Positions 1 to 13,700 of a DNA stretch of 64,000 nucleotides are shown in pieces. The stretch is taken from contig VXAU01001849.1 of NCBI GenBank assembly GCA_013399695.1, positions 62,001-126,000 of the forward strand, written 5' to 3'. Under the pieces are notes generated by a model. It ran no database searches. It saw only the letters and a list, made by a program, of their open reading frames with translations, and was not told the DNA's origin. The stretch's first letter is position 1, and each line of letters opens with the position of its first letter. Position numbers and translations under genes: made by a program. Source of the DNA: Formicarius rufipectus (taxonomy: Eukaryota > Chordata > Aves > Passeriformes > Formicariidae).

Positions 1-1497
1 AATTCTTCATTCCCACACAGCAAAGGGGAAAACTGTTAGTCTCCATCTCCAAGGAATTGCTTGGGTCTAAGCCATTGTTCTGAGGAGTCCCAGGCCCTGT
101 GCTCTGGGACAAGGCTCCTCAGTCCCAAAGGGGTCATGTACCCAGTCCCCAGTCCATCAGGAAGGCATTCTCAAAACAACAAGGATCCAGGAATAGTGTG
201 CAGAGCTACTGCATATGTACAAGTCACCTTGCTGGAGATAACTCAGGAAAGGAAGAAAGCAAAGCATTCCTTGTGGTGAAAGGCATCTTTATATGTGCAG
301 TTCATCTGAGAGAAAGGTTAAAAGGTGGTCTGATCACAATTTACAAGGGGCTGCACCAAGACACAGATGGATGTCATGTCTCTTTTTCTCACAGCTATTA
401 AAGAGCCAACACTGGGAAGTCAAATCTAGACAGATTCAGATTAGAAATGATGTGTGAATTTTTAACTGAGCAGGTAATTAATCATTGAAACAGCTTACTC
501 AGGGATGTGGAGTATTGCAGTCTGCATCACTTGCAGTCTTTAAATAGATGCTGGGTTTTTTTTTTTAAAGATATGTCAGGTCCCAAGTAAGAGTCAGATG
601 CCCAGTGCAGGATTATTGGCCTAACCCTTTTGATCTGCCCCTATTTCATGACACAGGTTTAATAATCACAGTGACTATCCAGTCTTTAAAAATCCCAGGA
701 TGGTGTTGATACCACCTAACTTTAGATATGCCAAGCGTACAGCCAAAGGAGGCAGTGAGCCTTTTCCAGAGGCTAACGCAGCAAGGACCAAACTTGGTTC
801 TGAACAGCCACTTTGCACAGCTAAGGTCGTTTGTAACTGAGTTTAAAATCCAGAAAAATGAAGGTAAGCTCATAATCAGAAAAATAGCAAGCTATCCGTA
901 CATTGCAGCCTTCATCTCCTGCCTCACTCCCTCCTTGGAGCTGCAGAGAGGTACCTGAGAAGGGAGGCAGTGAGCCAGTGCAGGGGCAGCACCTGCCCTC
1001 CCTCCAGGCTTGTGCTGGCTCACGTAGCACCACAGGGTCACCAGACAAGTCTTACTGATGCTGCACTCTGCTCCTCACCCACATTTGGGCCAGGCTCCCC
1101 TCACTAGCAGGGAAGCACATCTGTTTTAGTGGCTTCTCAAGTAGAGTTAAACAACACACTTCTAGTTGTTCCTGCTGTAGGAGTGATGTTTTTATTTCAT
1201 GAGAAAAACAAGGGGTACCAAGAATATTTGATTAAATAGAAAGAACCGATGCGATCAAAAATAAGCTTAGAAGAAGGTACAGGTTACCTCTTTCAGGTAC
1301 CACTGTGAGAAGAAACCTCACATGTCTTTAGTGGAAAGTCTTCCTACAAATCCTTATTTTTCAAAGAACTGTAATACTTTCTACATCTTTACAAATATTT
1401 GGCTTTTTCTGTGCTGTTAACACTTGATGTTGCCAACAGATGTTACCAATTTCTGTTTGAAATACAAGAAACAAACCATCATAATTCTGGATGAATT

Positions 1498-1600
1498 TGA
1501 AAAAGAAAAAATTAAAAACAAAACCAACATACAAATCCTTCTCCAGAAAAAAAAAAATAAAAATCCACCAAACAAAAATACCCAGAAAACACAAAACCCA
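1498..1600. repeat. A-rich low-complexity tract
   Basis: The + strand is mostly A with scattered C and T, including an uninterrupted run of about 11 A near 1547. It gives T-rich phenylalanine-heavy open frames on the minus strand, which are artefacts of composition and not genes. It could be the decayed tail of a retroelement, but no adjoining body is recognisable. Confidence 0.7.
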
Positions 1601-2092
1601 TGAAAAACTTTTCCAAACAAGAAAGCAATTCATTGTCAGATTCATGACCCTATGAAATCTGATTTATCAAGTCACAGCTTTACATAAGAGCCAGAAACAC
1701 AAAACGTTTTAGCTATTGAATTTGTCATACCTAGTACTATAACAAAGATCACACCCATCACCTTACTTACATGCAAAGGTTATAACAGACTAATTTTTAT
1801 ATTTATGCATGAAGTGTTGAAAAATTAGATGCCTGGCAATTACAAGATGGGAGAAAACACACCTTCTTCTACAGAAGCTAAGCCCAAGAAGTATATATGT
1901 TCACCTGTTATATAATCCTTCACTATTTCCTCTACTTAGTTTTGGGAAGTTGCATCACAGGTTATAAGCTATTTGCTTCAACAGGCTTTCCAAAATATTT
2001 ATGATTTCAGCTTAGTAGCTACATCTACTTACATCTTAGTAGCTATCCATCCTTCCCATGAATGTTTAGGATTGATGAACTCAGGAAATACA

Positions 2093-2165
2093 TGTATATA
2101 CATATGTATGTATGTATTTATATATATATGTATGTATTTTTATGTGTCTGTGTGTATACTCACAT
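2093..2165. repeat. TATG/TA-type low-complexity microsatellite
   Basis: Alternating TA, TATG and TG words (ATGTATGTATGT, TATATATATATG, TGTGTCTGTGTG) run through about 70 bp. It is an imperfect simple repeat that is likely to be length-variable. Confidence 0.75.
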
Positions 2166-3997
2166 ACATCTTTTATACAGTGATAAATATTTCTAGATAT
2201 AAATGTTCCCACTAGCAATTTGACAGAGATGTGACCTTTACCATTACTGAATGCTATTATATTTTGACTACTATTGCGTAGCAGAACTTAGATGTTAGCA
2301 CAGAGAATAGGCAAGCATTACCTTTGTGTGATGCCTTTTTGTGGATCTTGACATTTCTCTGAAGTCAGCCACTCAAGGAAGCAGCTATGGTCACTTGGAG
2401 GGCTTAGAAAAATGAAACCTAACCTAACAGAATCAAACAAATTTGTGATGACTCACTGTCTGACACATCAGTGGTACCCACCGCAAGATCTGCTGGGAAG
2501 GAGGACTTGTCCACCATTTCATCAACCCCATAGATAAACTGGAATCACAGAGTAATGCCAATCAATATAGGGAGCTAGAGTAGTTTTAGAAGGACACTCA
2601 GGAAAATAATCATATACAATGCAACATTTCCTGACACCTTCCAATCCAATTGGCAGCATGATGCTCAAGAAGCACAGAAACAGCCAACATTCAATCATGC
2701 CCTTTAAACAGTTTGCCTGTAGAGACAGTGCATGACTCACAAAACAGGGTATTCTCAGCTGAGACAGCAGCTTCTGACTCAGCAGCGAACAGCCAAATGT
2801 CTGCTAGTAAAGGTGATGAAAAGGTCAATCTGATAACTTCAAGTGAAGGAGTTGCTGGTAACAAGTTGAGCTCCCCATCTTGGGCAGCACACTTTGGGCA
2901 GAGAAGCTTCAAGATGTCCTCCTAGTGCTGCAACTAATCAGTGAAGCAGTAGGTGCATTTGGAGCTGATTTACTAGTTCTTGTGACTACACCTTCCAAAA
3001 ACAAGCTGTTCTCTGGAAGCAGAGAATAAAACATGGGGTACTGGCACACAGAAACTATCCTGCAAGATCTTCTTAACTAACAGGAAAGAGCATTCTTATT
3101 GTTTATGAACTTGAAGTAAAATATGTCCCAGGCTAACATTAATCCATCCTTTCTCAATAAATTATACTTGCAAGTCAAAGTATGTCTCAGCATAAAAGTA
3201 AATTAATGAGTCAGATGTTGAATCAGTCCTTTGGATCCAGCAGGGAGGGGGCCACACTGAGCCCCAGTGCCTGCTGCTGCCACCACAGAAGGACAGCTAC
3301 CTCGCAGAGACAGACAGCAGGACACAGTAGTTCTCAGACAAGGTCCTGGGGTACCACATACACCACTTCCAGTCAGAGTGGACTAAAGTTTCACAACTAA
3401 ACACGATGGCTGACTATTAGAAAGCCATTAGAAAATGGCTGACTATTAAAATTTCTTTTAATAAGAAATTAAAATTCCATGCTAGCCAGGAATAAGGACA
3501 ACTGGAAATGAAGATGGTAGAGATGAAATTAAATGTAAAAAAACCAGCACTCAAGAAGATGCTTGGTGGCTCTGAGTTCCTCAGTACTTGGTGAGGAGTT
3601 CAGAGCATAACAAGTGCACCTCTAAAAGAAGCAGCTACAAAAACTTATCACTTTATGAGCTGTGCTTATGCTCTGCAATGGCATTTTACTTATCCATTAC
3701 CTATAATAGTATCAGAAAGAAGACACCAAGAAAATCCGTAAATGTATAAAATTGAGAAAAATATTACATGCATAGAGTGAGAAGTATTGCAAGGATGCCA
3801 TGAATTTTCCAATAGTGAAAGTTTCCTTCCTTTGCCCAGGTTACAGATTCACTAAGGCGTCCTGTGCTTACTTAACACTGACAGCTGGAAAGTGTTTAGT
3901 TTGCTCCAGTAAAGGTTGAATGAAAGCTCTGTAGAATGAAAAGACTCAAGCTTGAGAGGACTCCCATCCATAAGCTAAAACCTGCTCCACTTCTTCC

Positions 3998-4027
3998 AAT
4001 CTTTAAATACAGAATCTTTAAATACAG
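3998..4027. repeat. 2 x 15 bp perfect tandem duplication
   Basis: The 15-mer AATCTTTAAATACAG occurs twice head to tail with no mismatch (3998-4012 and 4013-4027). This is probably a replication-slippage duplication. I see no function. Confidence 0.9.
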
Positions 4028-6094
4028 GTCTGTAAAGAGCAAATGGCTGAACTGGACCATCATGACTATGGAAGAAGAGGAGATTCACAATTACTGGGAC
4101 AACAACTAAAGACAGAGAAGGGCACTGAGAACACAGAGTGGCTGGTGCGTAACTGTGGGTGTGAAGTTTGGTGTGAAACCAGAGTGCCTCTCCTATGTCA
4201 CAAAGACAAAAGAACTCACTGCATTCCTGGGGGATGGTGTGAGGGCACAGTGGGGTGTCTGAAGGGGCAAAGCCTGCCAGAATAGCAGCAGAGTGCTGCT
4301 TAAAATGCAGAAAGACAAACTTGGTGCAATCACAGCCCTGCTGCTTTTTGGACATGGCCACTGCTACCAGCTGTTTCACAAACTGACCGGGCAGCATCTC
4401 AGAGAGCACTAACTGGCACTGGCCAATCTAGACGGGGAACGTGCTGGTATTTAGGCAGAATGGGCAATTAGAGAGCCAGCACTCAAGAAGGTTGTGTGTT
4501 ACTCTGAAACATATTTTCAGCCAATGTAGCCAGGTTTTCACCGCCCCTCAGCTGAGGGAGCACACCCCATCCCTGAAACATGGCCTGCCAAGGGAAGGGG
4601 AATGTGGTGTCAGCTCCCCTCTCTGCCTAACTCCTCACATTTGAGTTGTACCTGTTCTCACAGAAAGCTACTGCTAAGGTTGTTTCCTCTCCTCCAGATC
4701 TCTTTCCATGCTTACCTGCAGAGATCAAGGGTGCTACAGAAAATCAGAGCAGATGCTCCAGAGCTATCAGATGGCAGTGATCCCCAGATGATTGCAATAT
4801 AGCCTTTTTAGTTCCTTGAGTCATTTTGTAGAAATTTAGGAAGAAGGGAGTTCCCTGCAGCATCGGGTATTGTCATTATGCAGCACAATCAGGCACTGCG
4901 ATGAAGTGCTCTTTTCTCAACAGCAGCATTCCCGTGAACCTCTGACAAGACACAGAGGCTTGCAGCCTTGTGCAAGACTGACTGGATTGGCAGATCTGGG
5001 CCTGGATTTCTCTCAGCCAGGTATCCTGAGCTCTATGAATAAATGCCACAGTGCAGAAGACAAATGGGCATTGTTCAATACCTCTGTCAGGTATCCTCCC
5101 CTGGCCTGCAGAGAAGGGTCTTCTCTCAGGCAGTGTGGAGGTCCATGATGGAACTTTCCTGTCAGGGCAGGGCAGGCACAAAGCTTGAACTGAGGGGCAC
5201 CTTCAGCCCACCTTGTTACGCAACCAGAGTAAAAGAGGGAGAGGGGAGGAAAGGTTTTGCTACTCAGAAACCTGATCGACTTCTGAACAGTGCAAGGGCT
5301 AGGCACAGCCGAAAGGAGAAATCTGACTGCAAGCCTGAACACCCTGGTTTCCACTGGTTTTTCTGATCTTTAACAGTACTTGATCATACAGACAGCTATT
5401 GCATAGTTTACCCATGCCATTACTCTGGGCTGTGTAACCTGCAACGATCAGGAGTAATATATCCCACTTGCCCACACAACAGGATCACTCATGAAAGCAA
5501 AGTGAACTTGATTTTCGAGCGGTCAGTCTAGATACCATGGCTGACACTGGCTCTCACTCCCCCTTCTGACACAGGCCACAACAAAGCACTTCTTTCTGCA
5601 AAGCAAAATCAGCATGTCAAGAAAAATCAATGAAAGCAAGGGGAAAAAATGCCTCCGGCTCTGTAGGGCTTTTAATGCATAGCTGCACATCAGAGCTTGG
5701 AAAAAGCACAATGCTGAGGAAAGCCCCAGGAGAGCAGAGGAACTTCGGAGTCACCTTTGGAGGAATCTCATGTCTCCCTCTCTCTCTTGACATTTTTGCT
5801 GACTTTAGCTAAGGTAGGTCAAGGTACATGTTTCAGTGGCTTTTCTGCAGTTTATCAGCTGCTTCAGTGGGATGAGGATCCACCAAGCACTAGTGCAAAC
5901 CACAGTGCAAGGCATGCTTTGAACCTGTGTGCCATGTATGAGAAATGCAGCAGAAACACAGCACCAGAAAATATAACTTCTATCTTCTTATTTGGGCACT
6001 TCAGTGTATTATCATGACCAAGCAATAGAAAGACGTTTCTGTCTCATATGAATCTCTCATGTGGCCATCCAGTCCTGAATGCCCTTCAGAAACC

Positions 6095-6235
6095 GGTAAC
6101 ATTGCGCTCAGAAGGACCACGCTCTACAGAGCATTCAAAAGGTAAATGCCATCCTGCTGGGCCAAAGGTCTGTAGCTGCAATATTTTAGGATGACGAACT
6201 TCTGGCAAATCCAAGTCAGGGTTCCTACTGAAGGA
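6095..6235 (-). mobile_element. Possible decayed CR1/L3-like LINE fragment
   Basis: The words CCATCCTGCTGGGCCAAAGG and the following CTGTAGCTGCAATATTTTAGG resemble, with many changes, the antisense of the 3' part of CR1-type LINEs (normally a 'tgctgggtcaaaggtccatc ... cccaatatcctg' type motif). The match is short and remembered rather than computed, so this is a weak call. A RepeatMasker run would decide it. Confidence 0.3.
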
Positions 6236-8537
6236 CTTGAGACAAACCACAGAGGTGGGCAGCCTTGGGAGAGGGGATGTGATGCTTTCCTGTGTGTCCA
6301 GCTCTAGAGTAATGAGCCAGGTCAGCATTTCAAGCTTCCTTTTGTGGACTCAGGTGGCCCAGAGCCCAGGAAGGAAGCCTGTAACTAGAGTCCCAGACAG
6401 TTCTTGGGTTACAGCAATACACCTGACAAGGATGTCTGCTCTGAGAAGCTGGCAGCATGACTGAATTTCACTCATTTTAGAAACACCTGGTTTCAGAAAC
6501 ATAAATTTCTCAGAACTTCTGGTGTACAGGACATTTTGAAACTGTCTCAGTACAGCATAATTCCTATCACAACTGTTCTTCAGAAACATGACCAAAAAAT
6601 CCTAACCTTCACTCAGATTAATTCCATACTCCTCATCTATCAGCTTCCTACTAGAAATCCCAAATGACAATGCAGCTTTCAAAACCCAGGCCCAACTATG
6701 CTTCATGGATAGGTCTTTCAGGTATGAATAAAGCTTATAGAACTATCTGTCCCCTAACACTTTTTCCTTTCCTCTTTCTCCATATTCTCTCCTATATAGT
6801 TTCCTGAACATCATCCCACAATTTTCATCTATGCTTGAGCTTGGCAAAATTATGAAATATTATATCATCTAATGAAAAGTCAAGTCATTTAATGGTTCAA
6901 CAAGCAAAACTCTCAAATCATAGAAATTAAAATAACAAAACACATTTATTCAGAACGATGTGTCTGTTTTACTATACGCAATTGAAAGTCTTAATAATGG
7001 AATGGAGTATTTAATTTAAACTGTAGGATGTTAGGACTTTGAACGTTTTTTGGCTAAATCCTTTGGTCACCCACACAGACTAAGTAATTACACTCAGCCA
7101 CATACCCATTTCAGAGATCATACAAACCTGCAAACACAGGCTTCATGAAGCTGACTTCCATCCTACTCCACTGCACACCTCTGTTTATCACTTTCTGCTC
7201 ATTTTCCTCCAGATTATGCCCTCTGAGTTTGCTTTTTCTGACTAACTGAATCTTTTGTTCAGCCCAAAAGTTTACACAATGTCTATTTCACATGGGTAAG
7301 GGCAAAAAAATTCTGTTGTTCAATACATCGCACCAATAGAAAAAAATAATTATTGCCATTCTTCTTCTCCAAATACCTTTCTCTACTCTTTCCCACAGTC
7401 AGGCAAACTCAAAGACTCAAAGGAATCTTTCTGTCAATATTTCTGTTGTGGGGAATGAGTATAAGAGGAGAATACTCAGTGGCGCTAATGCAGTAAGGAA
7501 GCTACTGTGCAAGCCCTGGGCCACAGAGACAACACATGGTATTTGCATTACCATTTCAAGAAGATTTTTCAAATCATAGACCTTGAAATCTGCTGTTTGC
7601 AAATGAAATTGTTTTTCACCATCCTGGGAATAGGGGTCAAGAAAAAAGCTAATGGTGGCCTTAAAAAATATACACACAAAATAAGCATCCCTTACGTGCG
7701 AAGTTGCTCTCAAGAGATCATTTCATTAACAGCTGCAGAGTCTGAATTTTTTGGTCCTGCTATTCAGATAGGAACCCAAACAGCCACTGTGAGTCACATA
7801 GGCATTTCAAGCTTAGTTATCCTCAGTGAATCCCAGCTGCCCTCAGGGACTGTTTAGAGGGCTCCTCACCAAGCTACTCTGTTTATTGTCCCTGATATTC
7901 CAATCCCATTTCACCATGCTTCTCCTTCAAAGGTCATGTGAACTGGGAGGACATTCAGTCCTACAGAGGTTCATCCAGCATAGGAGAAAGGGGGTTCTGA
8001 GCAGAAACTCATGGTGTAATTCACTGGGAATTATGCTCAGCTATTGCATCCTGGCCTGAAAGGGCCTTCAGAACTGCTTTGTATAAGCTGTGGTGTTTCA
8101 GACCCACTGATCAGGCATGACATGGGTATTTGCGGGTCTGTGTTGCCAGACTGGCAAGACAGGCATTGCTGTATGCAGAAACTACAACTATACCAACATC
8201 AGAGCCTTAGGAAGACTTAAAATGGGTCTGCCATGGAAATGGGTCACCAAGAGCACCTCAGGAAAGATGTCCAGTAGAAAAGCAGCTTTCTCAATTAAAA
8301 TCAAAACCCAGTTGCCCACTGAGACACCTCAAACATGTCTTGTTGCTCTAACACTAGCCACACTCTGTATTGCCTCTCCGTCAGCCCTACTGGCATCCTT
8401 TCCTTCAGTTGGAGTTAGTTCTACTAGAGTTAGCTTGATAACTCTAAAAGTAAAACTGAACTCAAGCTATTGTAATGAGGGACTAGAAAAGAGTCATTTT
8501 TTGTGTCACAAGTGCTAATGGCCTATTTTGTAGAAAA

Positions 8538-8565
8538 GCTATACTGCTCTGTGGAGCAGTATAGC
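8538..8565. other. Perfect 12-bp inverted repeat (hairpin)
   Basis: GCTATACTGCTC (8538-8549) and GAGCAGTATAGC (8554-8565) are exact reverse complements separated by the 4-nt loop TGTG. A perfect 12-bp stem with a tetraloop is uncommon by chance. It is too short for a typical pre-miRNA. It may be a relic of a palindromic element or a structured RNA segment; no function can be read from it. Confidence 0.9.
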
Positions 8566-10365
8566 AGCTTTCTCTGCAGCTTTCTAGTCATTATCAGAAG
8601 TTGGTTCCTCAGCAAAACAGCAGTGAGCCATACACACATTGTCCACACTGGCACAAAAAAATTAGGCCATGGAGCCTTTTGTCCTCCTTTTTCATTCTTC
8701 AGTTCCCAGAAGCCACACAAGGAAGCACACAGATACCTGATTCCTCCTTTGAACCACTTTAAACCATTCTCCTCGACCAAAGCAGGCCTAAATTACCACT
8801 CTGAGAGGGAAGCTATCAAACCTACAATTTGACTACCATACAGCCCAGTTTGCTGACCTTTTTGGATTATCTCCTCCATGGTTCATCCAAACAATGCAGG
8901 GAACAATTTAGCCAGGCAAAGGCTTCTCATTCACAGCCACATGCCACCCACACAGTAGTAAAGCCTGGGCTCAAAAGGTCAGGCTGGGAAGGAGGCACAC
9001 AGTGAGGACCCTCCTGGGATGTACCACCTTGCCATCCCCTCTGTCTCTCCAGCCACCAGGCATTCTGCTACATAGTCAGGGTAAGCAATGTCACAGACAC
9101 AAGCATCACAACTGACAAAAACTGAGACTTCCTTTCCTCCCCTACAGGCTGGCAGAGATGAGGAAAAGGTTTGATATTTGGCTACTCAGTTTCTGCCAGT
9201 TGCTGCTTCAACTTCTCTCAGAAGGAGCCACCATCCAAGAGATGACCAGTGCTGTTTATACCCAAACCACTAATGTATTAGTCTTGAAAACACCTGCATT
9301 CAAGAACAAGCCCCAGCAGAGCATTTATAACACAGCCAGACACTACAAGGTCACTCTTTTCTGCACCTGACATTCAGGAAATTTCACCCCAGCTTTCCAA
9401 AGGCAAGCCAGTCCTCCCACTCTCAGCTTTTCATTGCAGGTGGTGACAACAAATCACAGTAAATACATAAAAGTGTAAGAGCTGAAGGAGGAAAAGGCAG
9501 AGAACATGGTAGAAAGGGGTAAGTCTTCAAGGCTGTTGAATTAAGAGATGCCTGTTACCTTCTCCATGGGACTTTTCTCAGCACAGTCCTGCAGCCTTTG
9601 CTGGTGTGGATTATCTCTGTGACTTCCTGTCATTTCCTGGAAAACAGAAACAGGTCCACAGCTGCACCTGTCAGTGCTCAAGCTTCATTACGCAGAGTAG
9701 GATCCAAACAGGCATCTCAATTAATCACACTCATGTATTAGAAGTAATTCATTAATTCAATAAATTGCTCTAGGCCACAGCATAATCAGTCATGTCAGAG
9801 ATTATAACAAAAGTCTCAAACCAAAGTGTTAAACATGGGCCCATCCTTGCTGATTCATCATCTGTAGTAATCATTCATGGCAGAACAGGTATACTTTATA
9901 TACTTTAAGACAGGTGGCATGAAAAATTTATCATCTTAATTGGGCAGATTTCCTCTATCAAATCTGCTGATTGAGTAATATAAAATCTAAGTTGCAGAAA
10001 ATTCAGAAGCAAGACAACTCAGGAAAAAAAAAAAAATTAGGATCTGCTCGCTGCTAGCCACTAAATGCTCTGCTTGATAAATGGGGACTTACCTGTACAG
10101 TTACATGCAATTCCTCATCCCCCAAGCCTCAGGCACAGGGCTAAAAAGGTGCTGTAGAGACCAAGAGAAGCCACAGCCACATCTGGAGCTCTGAGGGCAC
10201 ACACTGAGCAACCTCCTGATGCAACACTGTATCTCCATCATCCCAGTTTCTATTTTCTCTTCCCAAATAGGCCACTGTACCACAAAGGAAACGTTAATCA
10301 ACAGGTGTCATTCATTTGGCTCCATTCACCTAGTGATGATTTTATGGCAAGGAAGAAGCTCTACA

Positions 10366-10740
10366 TCACAGAACCCAAAGAACTGAGCTAGAAGGGACGT
10401 CAGATCCCAATGTCCAGTTAACCACATCTATCTCATCATTAGCAGGTGCCCATTTAATTTCTTCTTACAGATCTCAAATAATACAATCTTCAGTCAATGT
10501 ATCCCAGTCTTTCACTTTTTCTCTGCTTAGAAATGTTTTCTCACCATCTTCCTACAAGCTAAGCTGATTACTTCCTGTTATGTCTACCACACACTTGGCA
10601 AAGAGACTGCTTCCTTACTTTCTGCAGTAGCCTTTTGTGCCTCTGAAGTCTTCTGCCCTCTTCTCCATCCAGTTTCTCTCCTATACTCATGATTCAAATT
10701 GATATTTTGGGGTGAATTTCCCTTACCTATGCAATAAAAA
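10366..10740 (-). mobile_element. Degraded CR1-family LINE, 3' portion, reverse orientation
   Basis: The left end (ACATCACAGAACCC ... GAGCTAGAAGGGACGTCAGA) matches the antisense of a CR1 3' terminus, where tandem 'tcacagaat' words lead into 'ggaagggacctca'. Downstream text (TCTTCTTACAGATCTC, CAGTAGCCTTTTGTGCCTC, CTGCCCTCTTCTCCATCC) follows the order seen in reversed CR1 3' regions. Divergence is heavy, so the insertion is old. It carries no usable reading frame. Confidence 0.6.
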
Positions 10741-13700
10741 TTGCACACTCAGATAGAACAAGACTGCCTGTAGAGTAATACTTGTGTCATTAAGTGGGTC
10801 AAGATAGACAAAATTAAGTTAAAGATAGAAGAGAAAGAGAGAGCTTTCTTAAAATTGCCCTAAATACAACAGAAGAATTCATTCCTATTGACAGACCACT
10901 TTTATATCTTTTTAAGTCCAGAAGAGAGAGAGCAAGCTACAATGCAAGGAACAAAATAAACTCATTTCTCCTCTTTCTGCAAATGAATTGAGCTATAAGT
11001 TATAGAGTTATAAAAGTACAGAAGAAGTTTCCTTTGTGATCAGAAATTGAAAAAGCTTGCTGAGAAATGTGAATTTCACCTGTTTACATGAAAGAAAAAG
11101 GAGCCCGCTTTCACCATTAAAAAATTCCCATTATTTAGCGAGTTGTAATTAACTGAATAGGCTTTGTAATGCCAACTTGTTGGTGGCTTTCAGAGGTCAT
11201 GTTATATAGCTGCATAGAGGTGTGTTCCTGATTCACTCTGCCTGATTTTAAGAACATACGTTTCATGTAGTAGAGACAACATGTACAGAAGCAGAGACAA
11301 GATGTACAGATGAACATCTAGCCCATTGCAGTGGGACTCAGACATTACTCAGGCTACATTCACAGCATAATTCATCATTGTAGTTTGCATGATCTGCATA
11401 TAATTAAATCTGCAGTTCTTCACATATCCAAAGCTGTTACTTTTACATATTAAATAATCACATCTCCTGTGAGCTAGGTCTCACATGGTTAGGGCTAATA
11501 TTTAATCAACTGGTTTACAGCCATAACAACTAGGCCTTGCTCTTGGAAGTACGCTTTTCTCATCTGCCTGCTTATACATAAATTCCAAACTTTTCTGGCC
11601 ATTCATTACAAGAGATGCTTGGAGCTGTCAGAAGAGGCATGAGATGACCGAATGCCTGGTCCTGGGGAGGGCTGTGTACTCCCTGTCACTGCACAGAAGC
11701 CCTGACTGATGTTGAAAGCATTCAGCAACTGGGGAGTGTCAGCTCTCCCTAAGAACGAGTCCTCCTCAAAAAGGAAAAGGTCAACAATTATTTTTATGTG
11801 TTATACTGCAGATAAGGATAAGCTCAGTAGATATTAGATGTTTTCCGGCTCCTGCCTGCTGCACCACCATTTTCTTTCAACTGAAAGCCAGTACACTAAG
11901 GATAAGATTCATCACATGAGGCTCTCCAAGAGTCTAGTCCATACTCAGTGGGTTTTGTCCCTGTGTAGTCAATGGAGGAAGATGGGTGCACTCCAGAGGG
12001 CAATGCATTTTGTCCTGAAACAGATGATGGAAAAAAATGAAATGGGTCCCTTAATACTTATTTTGGATTACACATCTAGCTTTCTAATGGTTTAGATTTA
12101 TCCATTAAAATACCCTGAAAGAAAATAACATATTTCCCAAGCAAAGATCTGACTTTATTTCAAGTTTGACACTCAAGGTTTGAGCAGGAGTTAAAGTAAC
12201 TGAGCCGCAGCACACACCACACAGGTGAGGGTGATTCTAACGTCCAGGATATCAGGTGGTCACACACTGATGCAGCACATGAGGTGTCACTACTTGGACA
12301 TAGATATATCCAGATCACCCTGTGGTTACAGGGTCACACACTGTTTCACTGATGACCAGGTAGACACGAGCTCCCTGACCTGGGGAAGAAGGTGCATTTC
12401 AGACCCTGTTTGCCCAACACAACCATGACTCAGGACTTTTTCTTCACACTTCAGAAATCAAGCAATGCAGGCTTTCTCCTGTGGGGAGTAAGTCCAACCA
12501 ACCTGTCACTGAGATGTAATATGCCAGTTTTCTCTCTACCTCCTGACTTACCCATCAGGTAGAAAGGAGAGCCAATTCCCATCTTTTCCATCTGTGGTAT
12601 GTCCATGACATAAGTTTCTTTGACACACATGACAACACTGTAGGGGCAAATTTACTGATAAACTCCTGCCCAGCTTTCACTTCCTCTGTGATTACTATGC
12701 TCTAGTAAAAGTGGAGATCCTCATGTACTCTCCTTTCTTCTTGCTGTTGCACAGCCAGTGTCACCAGCCACAGCTGACTGTCCAGACACATGGAACCCAG
12801 CAAATTACGGAACTATTTCAGACATTCGTTCTGGAGCTGACAGAGTGGAACTATCCTATTGTGTGATTGTTCTGTTCATCTGAAAAACTGTTGACTGCAG
12901 TCACCTGAGAACAACATACAAACAACCCTCTAAAATCAGTGCAGTCCATTTTCAAGCTAGAAACCCTCATCTCCACTCATGCGCCACCACAGAGGTCAGA
13001 GGACATGGAGGACAGACCAAGAACAGTACTTTCAAAAAGCTGCCTTCGATACAGTGAGAAACATGTTTGACCTTCCTTTTCCAAGCCCCAGTGTTTCCTG
13101 CTGGTGTGGTAGAAAACCACAGTGACTATGCAGAGGCTGTGGGTGCAGAGTGCCCTGCTGCCACCAGTCCGATAAGCAGAGGCTGCTTGCATTTGCTGTC
13201 AAAGTTTTTTTCATTCTTTTTCGTAATACTGCTTATTTAACACTTTGTCCAGATGATATCTGGTTGACAGTTGTACATTGCAAAAGCACAGAATGAACTG
13301 CTTTTGCAAAATTCATTATCACTGAAATGGTGACAAATGACTCAGGACTTGCAGGAAATTCTGCTGTCAGGAAAAGTCATTCTACAATGAGGCTAATGAC
13401 TTCTAAAAGAAACCTGTGATTTTTAACACTCAGAACTTGTAATAAATAGTATTCAGGAGAAACGCATGCTAAACAGTCTCTGTATAATTATCTACTAGAA
13501 ACCTGATTGACGATATTTACAGCTACTAAGCATGTCCAGATAAAAGGTTCCCACAAGTGATTCTAGTGCATCCATTTTGCATACATATATATTATGATAT
13601 GTATTACAACTTAAGAAACTAGTAATTCTAAATTCAACTGAGGGAAAACAGTTTGGAAGACGCAGATAAGTTTCAAACATCAATATTACAATGTAGAGTT

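Larger units (their letters stand above)
1..10365. other. Upstream intergenic flank, block 1 (no gene seen)
   Basis: No open frame here exceeds about 145 codons, and none resembles a protein family I recognise. The block is AT-rich. It contains an A-rich low-complexity stretch (about 1498-1600), a TATG/TA-rich stretch (about 2093-2150), a small duplication and hairpin cluster (3406-3470), a 2 x 15 bp tandem duplication (3998-4027), a possible CR1 scrap near 6.1 kb and a perfect 12-bp hairpin at 8538-8565. The rest shows nothing I can name. Confidence 0.7.

Noticed and set aside
1361..1645. Phe-rich minus-strand frames
   Set aside because: They arise from the A-rich low-complexity tract on the + strand.
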